Of a DNA stretch of 48,699 bases, positions 42,623 to 48,699 are shown one piece after another; the stretch's first letter is position 1, and each line of letters begins with the position of its first letter. Both the position numbers and the translations under genes were made by a program. Origin of the DNA: Candidatus Gallipaludibacter merdavium. Lineage in GTDB: Bacteria > Bacteroidota > Bacteroidia > Bacteroidales > Paludibacteraceae. Where the stretch lies: positions 1 through 48,699 of the forward strand of contig JADIMG010000066.1 of the NCBI GenBank assembly GCA_017694875.1, read 5' to 3'. The notes under the pieces are model-generated. The model was not told the origin of the DNA. It did not search any database and worked only from the letters and a program-made list of their open reading frames with translations.

Positions 42623-45346
42623 ATGAAAAGAAAAGCTACTATATATTTGTTTGTGATTTTGGGATTGTGGGGATGCTCTACAACCAAGAATACGGCTTTT
42701 ACACGTTTCTATCATAACACAACCACACGATATAATATAAACTTCAACGGGAAGCAGAGTTTTGAAGAGGGCTTGATTAATATAACGAAAAGCAATAAGG
42801 ATGATTTTACCGATGTTATCCCTCTTTTTCCCATAAGCAACCATGAAAGTGCTGCGGCGGCCACATCGCAAATGGATGTAACCATAGAAAAATGCCGGAA
42901 AGCCATTAAACTTCACTCCATACAGAAGAAACCCAAAAAAGATTCCAAGAAATGGAGCGACCCGAAGTATCAGGCATTTTATAATCAGACGGAATTTAAT
43001 CCTGCCTTGTCGGATGCTTGGATTATGTTGGCAAAGGCGGAGTTTCACAAGGCGGATTTTATTGGGGCATTGGGTACTTTCTCCTACGTGATGAAACATT
43101 ATGCCAATGACAAGGATATGGTGGCGCAATGTCAGCTGTGGATGACGCGGGCTTATGCGGAATTGGGATGGATATACGAGGCAGAGGATATGATTTCCAA
43201 AGTGAAGCAGGACGAACTCAAGAGACAGAATTCCATATTGTATGCGGAAACGTATGCGGATTTGCTGTTGAAGAAAAAGCAATACAAGGAGGCATTACCT
43301 TATGTGCAGATTGCAGCCAAGGCTCAAAAGAAGAAACGGGACAAGGTGCGCTTTGATTTTGTTTTGGCGCAATTGTATCAGTTGAATGGAAATGATAAAG
43401 AGGCAGCTGCGGCTTATGAGCGGGTTATCAAAAGCAATCCTTCTGTGGAAATGGAGTTTAATGCACGTTTGAATGCCAACGAACTGTCACCCAATAAGAA
43501 AAAGGCGGTAAAGCAATTTCTGAAAATGGCAAAGGATTATAAATACAAGGATAATCTGGACCAGATATACGGTGCCGTTGCCAATATATATATGGCACAG
43601 AATGATTCTGCCAAAGCCATAGAATATTATAAAATGGCTATCGAGAAGAGCACGCAAGCTGCTATGCCCAAAGCGGAGGTCTTGGTTACTTTGGGCGATT
43701 TGTATTACGAGCAGAGAAACTATGCCGGTGCGCAGCCCTGCTATTCAGAAGCGGCTACGATTATTCCAACCGATAATGAGGATTATGGACGAATCAATCA
43801 TTTAGGGCAGACCTTGGGTGAGTTGGTACAACAGCAGGAAATCGTGTTGTTGCAGGATAGTTTGCAGCGTTTGGCCAAACTATCGGAAGAAGAGCAACTC
43901 AAAGTTGTGGAGAAGATTATTGCCGATTTGGAAGCGGCAGAAAAGGCTGAGGCTGAACGTTTGGCAGCTTTGGAAAATGAAGAAGACGGACTGGTGAGTG
44001 TCAATACTCAAAATATGATTGGGGGTGTGCGCGGACCGGCTGATTGGTATTTCTATAATGCCAACTTGATTAGCTCCGGTAAACGTGAATTCCAGCAAAA
44101 ATGGGGACAACGTAAACTGGAAGACAACTGGCGTCGCCAAAGCAAAGCGGTTGTTTCGTCGTTCGATTCTCCAACGGAAATGTATGATGAAGAAGGCAAC
44201 TTAATTGCTGACTCAACTCAAGTGATGCAGTTGGATACGGCTGCCAACAATCCCAAGAACCCAGCCTTTTATCTCCGACAAATTCCGAATACGCCGGAAA
44301 TGATAGCAGCATCGGACGAGCAGATAGCTACGGCTCTTTACAATATGGGGCTTATCTACAAGGACAAGGTCAAAGACATGGATTTGGCTTTTGAGACCTT
44401 CGATGAATTTGAACGGCGCTTCCCGAACGATGAGCGTATGTGTGATGTGTATTTTGCCCGTTATCTGATTTGCCTGCAACAGGATAATGCCGAGCAGAGT
44501 GAGGCATGGAGGCAGCAGATGTTGGGCAAATTCCCTGATTGCCGTCAGACACAGATTCTGCAACACCCCGACTATGCACAACGGATGCTGCGTATGCAGA
44601 TGGAGCAGGATTCCTTGTACATAGCTACCTATAAAGCTTATTTGAAAAGTGATTATGCAACAGTAACGGCCAACAAACAATATGCGGAGGAGGCGTATCC
44701 GATGAGTAAATTGATGCCGCGTTTCTATTTCCTGAATGCTTTGGCCATTGCCAAAACACAGACGCCGCAGCTTTTTGGAGACGCTTTGCGGGAAATGATA
44801 CAGAAATACCCCGAAAGTGAGGTCAGTGCTATGGCAAAAGATATGTTGGGGTTGATGAATCAAGGATTGGAGTCGCAGACAGGAGAATCTCATGGCTCGT
44901 TGATTACCCGAAGGGAACAGGAGACATTATTGGAAGAACAACCTGTTGACTCGTTGCAGCAGTATGCTTTCTCCAATTTGGAGGCACCGGCTGTATTGCT
45001 TGTCATCATGGATAATCAGCCGGAGACAGTCAATAATATGCTCTATCAGGTGGCACTTTTCAACTTCTCGCAGTTCCTGATAAAGGATTTTGATATGGAA
45101 ATCATTTCTTATAACAACAACGAAAGCGCATTAAAAATCAGTAATTTCGAGTCGTATAAGGAAGTGGTTTGGTATCAAGGACTGTTGCTGAAAAACAATG
45201 ATTTGAGTCAATTATTCAGGGATAATCAGGTAAGGCTCCTCAAGATAACCGTGCCAAATTTGGAACTGTTGTTGCAAGGTCACTTTACAGAACAGGATTA
45301 TTTACTTTTTGAACGTCAAAACTATATTGCAGATGAAGAACGATAA
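42623..45346 (+). CDS. porW: TPR lipoprotein, PorW/SprE-like
   Basis: 907 residues from the ATG at 42623. Lipoprotein signal ends LGLWGCST (Cys18), followed by TRFYHNTTTRYNINFNG, which resembles the start of Porphyromonas PorW and Flavobacterium SprE. TPR units cover about 120-400 (DAWIMLAKAEFHKADFIGAL, AYERVIKSNPSVEME) and another set about 560-750. The family is needed for type IX secretion. No other type IX genes are visible. It overlaps porX by 14 bp, so the two are translated together. Assignment rests on the signature and the pairing with porX. Confidence 0.82.
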   Translation: MKRKATIYLFVILGLWGCSTTKNTAFTRFYHNTTTRYNINFNGKQSFEEGLINITKSNKDDFTDVIPLFPISNHESAAAATSQMDVTIEKCRKAIKLHSIQKKPKKDSKKWSDPKYQAFYNQTEFNPALSDAWIMLAKAEFHKADFIGALGTFSYVMKHYANDKDMVAQCQLWMTRAYAELGWIYEAEDMISKVKQDELKRQNSILYAETYADLLLKKKQYKEALPYVQIAAKAQKKKRDKVRFDFVLAQLYQLNGNDKEAAAAYERVIKSNPSVEMEFNARLNANELSPNKKKAVKQFLKMAKDYKYKDNLDQIYGAVANIYMAQNDSAKAIEYYKMAIEKSTQAAMPKAEVLVTLGDLYYEQRNYAGAQPCYSEAATIIPTDNEDYGRINHLGQTLGELVQQQEIVLLQDSLQRLAKLSEEEQLKVVEKIIADLEAAEKAEAERLAALENEEDGLVSVNTQNMIGGVRGPADWYFYNANLISSGKREFQQKWGQRKLEDNWRRQSKAVVSSFDSPTEMYDEEGNLIADSTQVMQLDTAANNPKNPAFYLRQIPNTPEMIAASDEQIATALYNMGLIYKDKVKDMDLAFETFDEFERRFPNDERMCDVYFARYLICLQQDNAEQSEAWRQQMLGKFPDCRQTQILQHPDYAQRMLRMQMEQDSLYIATYKAYLKSDYATVTANKQYAEEAYPMSKLMPRFYFLNALAIAKTQTPQLFGDALREMIQKYPESEVSAMAKDMLGLMNQGLESQTGESHGSLITRREQETLLEEQPVDSLQQYAFSNLEAPAVLLVIMDNQPETVNNMLYQVALFNFSQFLIKDFDMEIISYNNNESALKISNFESYKEVVWYQGLLLKNNDLSQLFRDNQVRLLKITVPNLELLLQGHFTEQDYLLFERQNYIADEER

Positions 45347-46883
45347 GATATTGTGGGCTGATGACGAGATAGACCTATTAAAACCCTATGTCATTTATTT
45401 GGCTGAAAAAGGATATGATGTTGTAACCGTTACCAACGGACGTGATGCCATTGACCAGTTTCGTGCGCAGGCGTTTGATATTGTTTTTCTGGATGAAAAT
45501 ATGCCGGGCCTGAACGGATTGGAAACGCTTGCGGCCATTAAGGAAATCAATGCCGCTGTGCCGGTGGTGATGATTACCAAGAGTGAAGAAGAGAATATTA
45601 TGGATATGGCCATCGGTAGCAAGATTGCCGATTATCTGATAAAGCCGGTCAATCCAACACAGATTCTCCTAACACTGAAAAAACATATCCACAAGAAAGA
45701 TATTGTCAATGAGCATACCACCACTTCCTATAGGATGGAGTTCATGCAGATTGGCAATATGATTACCTCTGCCAATTCCATGGAGGAATGGATGGAAATA
45801 CAGAAAAAGTTGGTTTTCTGGAAAATGGAATTGCAGGCGGCTCACAACAGTATGCTGGAAATGCTCCAGATGCAGAAAACAGAGGCGAACAATTATTTTT
45901 GCAAATATATTAAGCGTGTATATGAAGGATGGTTTACCCAATCTGAAGGTCGGCCGACGTTGAGTCCGGATTTGTTCAAGACCTATCTTTATCCACGACT
46001 TGACAAAGGGGAGAAATGTTTCTTTGTTGTCATCGACAATTTCCGTTATGACCAGTGGAAGACCATTCAACCGCTTTTGAATGAGCTCTATACCATTGAA
46101 GAGGAAAATATGTATTGCAGTATTTTGCCCACAGCTACGCAATATGCACGCAATGCGATTTTCAGTGGGTTGATGCCTTTGCAGATTCATGAAATGTTTC
46201 CCGATTTGTGGGTAGATGAAGACGAGGAGGAAGGCAAGAATTTGCAGGAAGACAAGTTGATTGAGAGTCAGTTGCAACGTTTCCGCAAAAAATATACCTT
46301 CTCATACCATAAAATCAATGAGTCGGACTATTGTGAGCGTCTTACCAACAAGATTTCGCAGCTGAAGAATAATGACCTCAATGTTATAGTGGTCAATTTC
46401 ATTGATATGCTCTCCCATTCACGTACGGAAAGCAAGATGATGCGTGAATTGGCCAATAATGAAGCTGCTTATATGTCATTGACGCTGTCATGGTTCAAGC
46501 ATTCTCCCGTGTATGAATTGTTCCGCGCCATTGCGCGGACGGGTGCGAAACTGATTATTACTACCGACCACGGTACGGTCAATGTAACACGCCCGATTAA
46601 GGTAGTAGGTGACAAGAATACCAACGTCAATTTGCGCTATAAGGTGGGCAAAACTCTGAGCTACAACAAGAAGGAAGTGTTTGAGATAACCAATCCCAAG
46701 AAGGTGGGACTGCCGTTACTTAATCTGAGTTCCACTTATATCTTTGCTTTGGGAAATGACTTTTTTGCTTATCCCAACAACTACAATTACTATGTAAGCT
46801 ATTATCAGGATACTTTCCAGCACGGAGGTATTTCTTTGGAAGAAATGTTGGTGCCTTTGGTTACATTGACGCCAAAGCAATAG
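45333..46883 (+). CDS. porX: PorX-like response regulator with PglZ domain
   Basis: 516 residues from the ATG at 45333. Receiver domain with acidic pocket D10-D11, phospho-acceptor Asp54 (VFLDENMPG) and Lys104 (LIKPVNP). After a helical linker, a PglZ/alkaline-phosphatase-fold domain has FFVVIDNFRYDQW, LPTATQYARNAIFSGLMP and IITTDHGTVNV. No DNA-binding domain. PorX in Porphyromonas controls type IX secretion together with PorY; its PglZ domain is reported as a phosphodiesterase. Here it follows porW with a 14-bp overlap. Its stop abuts the stop of the reverse gene. Confidence 0.92.
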   Translation: MKNDKILWADDEIDLLKPYVIYLAEKGYDVVTVTNGRDAIDQFRAQAFDIVFLDENMPGLNGLETLAAIKEINAAVPVVMITKSEEENIMDMAIGSKIADYLIKPVNPTQILLTLKKHIHKKDIVNEHTTTSYRMEFMQIGNMITSANSMEEWMEIQKKLVFWKMELQAAHNSMLEMLQMQKTEANNYFCKYIKRVYEGWFTQSEGRPTLSPDLFKTYLYPRLDKGEKCFFVVIDNFRYDQWKTIQPLLNELYTIEEENMYCSILPTATQYARNAIFSGLMPLQIHEMFPDLWVDEDEEEGKNLQEDKLIESQLQRFRKKYTFSYHKINESDYCERLTNKISQLKNNDLNVIVVNFIDMLSHSRTESKMMRELANNEAAYMSLTLSWFKHSPVYELFRAIARTGAKLIITTDHGTVNVTRPIKVVGDKNTNVNLRYKVGKTLSYNKKEVFEITNPKKVGLPLLNLSSTYIFALGNDFFAYPNNYNYYVSYYQDTFQHGGISLEEMLVPLVTLTPKQ

Positions 46884-48698
46884 TTATTTTCCCATCAGTC
46901 GGTTAAACAAATCCATGCGTCCTATCCGCCGCAAAGAGGATAGGATGCGTTGTTTATATTCGGCTTTGTACCAGAAAAAGAAATCGCGTTGCCGCAGTTT
47001 TTCCTCCTTGCTTTTGGCCGTGTGCACCGGTTCCAATGTATAGGGATGATAGCCGGAATAATATATCTCGGTGGATACAGTCATGGGTGTAGGCGTAAAG
47101 TCTTGCACCTGTTCCAACTTGAAATGCAGCTGCTTGGTCTGTATGGCTAATTCTGCCATGGCTGCTTCCGTGCAACCGGGATGACTGGAAATGAAATAAG
47201 GAATAATCTGTTGGCTCAGCCCCGTTTCCTTGTTGATGCGGTCAAACTCCTTTTTGAATTGTTTGAACAGTTCATAAGAAGGTTTTCGCATCAGTTTCAA
47301 TACCTCCGGTGAGGTGTGTTCTGGTGCCACTTTCAACCGGCCCGATACGTGTCGGGCAATCAGTTCACGCATATAGCGTTGGTGTGATGCATCTATTTTG
47401 GCATCACCGCTGGGTGTCAGCAGCATATCATAACGTACACCGCTTCCGATGAATGATTTCTTGATGCCCGGCAATGCATCTACGCTGTGATAGATAGCCA
47501 ACAAAGGGCTATGGTCGGTCTGCATATTCTTGCAGACGGAAGGGAATATACACGAAGGGCGTGCGCATTTTTTGCACATCTCCACGTTTTTTCCTCGCAT
47601 GCCATACATATTGGCGGAAGGGCCTCCCAAATCGCTCAAATAGCCTTTAAAATCGGGCATAGCAGTAATTCCCTTTACCTCGCGCAGGATGGATTCCTTA
47701 CTCCTAGATGCGATATGCTTGCCTTGGTGCGCGGAGATGGTACAGAACGAACACCCACCGAAGCAGCCCCTGTGCAGACACACGGAAAATTTAATCATTT
47801 CGTAGGCAGGTATTGTCTTGCCTTTGTATTTGGGGTGGGGCAGACGTGTATAGGGCAAATCAAACGAAGCGTCAACCTCCTTTGTAGAGGCAGGTGGAAA
47901 TGGTGGATTAACCACTACATATTGCTGACCGCATTTCTGTATCAGGTGGTTGGCTTCATATTTGTTCGATTCTTCTTCTATATGTTTGAAGTTGCTGGCG
48001 TACAGCTTTTTGTCTTTCAGACACACTTCGTGTGATACCAGTTCCAAGGCGTTTTCTATCTTCGGACGTTTTTTGGAAAGGTAAGCGGTTTGTGGAATGT
48101 CTTTCAGTTCCTCCACCTTTTTTCCTTCCTTTAGAGCTGATACTACCGCTTTTATGGGTAGTTCTCCCATGCCATATATCAACAAATCGGCCTTGCTGTC
48201 CACCAGAATGCTGGGCATCAGTTTGTCGCTCCAGTAATCATAGTGGGTAAAACGGCGCAAGGAGGCCTCAATTCCTCCAATCACGATGGGCACGTCAGGA
48301 AAGAGTTCTTTCAGTATTTTGCTGTAAGTGATGGTGCAATAATCCGGACGCATACCAGCCTTGCCGTCAGGTGTATAGGCGTCGTCCGACCGCAGTCGTT
48401 TGTTGGCGGTATAATGATTGACCATGGAATCCATACATCCGGCCGATATGGCGAAAAACAGGCGTGGTTTGCCCAATTTCTTGAAATCACGCAGGTCGTC
48501 GCGCCAGTTGGGTTGGGGTACAATGGCCACCCGAAGTCCTTCCGCTTCAAGTGTGCGGCCGATAACGGCTGCGCCAAATGAGGGGTGATCCACGTAGGCA
48601 TCTCCTGAAAACAGGATAACATCTACATAATCCCATTTTCTGATTTCCAACTCCTTCTTTGTGGTGGGTAAAAAATCGGTCAGCTGATAACTTTTCAT
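46884..48698 (-). CDS. YgiQ-family radical SAM protein
   Basis: 604 residues from an ATG whose first base is one from the window edge. N-terminal B12-like part (about 1-200: DVILFSGDAYVDHPSFGAA, IGGIEASLRRFTHYDYW), then the radical SAM core with the CxxxCxxC motif in HRGCFGGCSFCTISAHQG and the C-terminal PEHTSPEVLKLMRKP. The reaction of the family is not known. The upstream region is outside the window, so the start cannot be checked. Stop codons of this gene and porX are back to back at 46881-46886 with no spacer. Confidence 0.93.
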   Translation of the reverse strand: MKSYQLTDFLPTTKKELEIRKWDYVDVILFSGDAYVDHPSFGAAVIGRTLEAEGLRVAIVPQPNWRDDLRDFKKLGKPRLFFAISAGCMDSMVNHYTANKRLRSDDAYTPDGKAGMRPDYCTITYSKILKELFPDVPIVIGGIEASLRRFTHYDYWSDKLMPSILVDSKADLLIYGMGELPIKAVVSALKEGKKVEELKDIPQTAYLSKKRPKIENALELVSHEVCLKDKKLYASNFKHIEEESNKYEANHLIQKCGQQYVVVNPPFPPASTKEVDASFDLPYTRLPHPKYKGKTIPAYEMIKFSVCLHRGCFGGCSFCTISAHQGKHIASRSKESILREVKGITAMPDFKGYLSDLGGPSANMYGMRGKNVEMCKKCARPSCIFPSVCKNMQTDHSPLLAIYHSVDALPGIKKSFIGSGVRYDMLLTPSGDAKIDASHQRYMRELIARHVSGRLKVAPEHTSPEVLKLMRKPSYELFKQFKKEFDRINKETGLSQQIIPYFISSHPGCTEAAMAELAIQTKQLHFKLEQVQDFTPTPMTVSTEIYYSGYHPYTLEPVHTAKSKEEKLRQRDFFFWYKAEYKQRILSSLRRIGRMDLFNRLMGK

Positions 48699-48699
48699 A

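Noticed and set aside
42602-43282. Reverse-strand open frame of 226 codons, and another at 44213-44893
   Set aside because: Both are antisense to porW. Their sequences show only reversed codon bias.

Overview
The window looks like chromosome from a gut-type member of the Bacteroidaceae (Bacteroides/Phocaeicola-like). The support is: a SusC/SusD pair; many promoters of the Bacteroides form (TTTG, about 20 bp, TAnnTTTG); a LytS-type membrane kinase; a class III fructose-1,6-bisphosphatase; a porW-porX pair; and a queuine tRNA-ribosyltransferase that has lost its zinc cysteines. I see no rRNA, tRNA, CRISPR array, transposase, integrase or phage structural gene.

Positions 1-18990 are an accessory region. 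After the 3' end of an unidentified gene come a membrane Ser/Thr kinase and a reverse-strand putative HTH regulator. Next is an operon of a NavBac-like voltage-gated channel, a lipoprotein, a Sel1-repeat protein and a pyroglutamyl peptidase. A 57-residue basic protein and a PD-(D/E)XK nuclease-fold protein follow. A long same-strand run then carries a cytoplasmic leucine-rich-repeat protein, a one-TM protein with an OmpA domain, two paralogous small proteins, a coiled-coil protein, a KAP-family P-loop NTPase, an outer-membrane barrel, a second six-TM channel with a large C-terminal domain, an EcsC-family protein and a small TerB-like protein. The LRR and OmpA proteins share a homologous domain of about 70 residues. 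The HTH gene, the channel operon and the 57-aa/nuclease pair each carry 10-bp direct repeats of the same motif immediately upstream of the -33 box, so they look like one regulon. I think this is an undescribed envelope or membrane stress/conflict system; its function is inference.

Positions 19192-26069 are ordinary single genes: an Xaa-Pro aminopeptidase, a Rieske-like lipoprotein without the Rieske histidines, an M3-family dipeptidyl carboxypeptidase, a polytopic membrane protein, a YqaA/DedA-type protein and a lipoprotein. Positions 26147-34960 hold a reverse-strand LytS-like kinase with a small membrane protein, divergent from a glucan-type uptake locus (SLC45-like MFS transporter, SusC, SusD, CBM-like surface lipoprotein) that has no glycoside hydrolase.

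Positions 34961-48699 are mostly housekeeping: tgt-lptG-like, a YitT-family protein, class III fbp, a carboxymuconolactone decarboxylase/cupin fusion with an exported flavodoxin, porW-porX (regulators of type IX secretion in other Bacteroidota) and a converging YgiQ-family radical SAM gene. Strong hairpin terminators separate most units.
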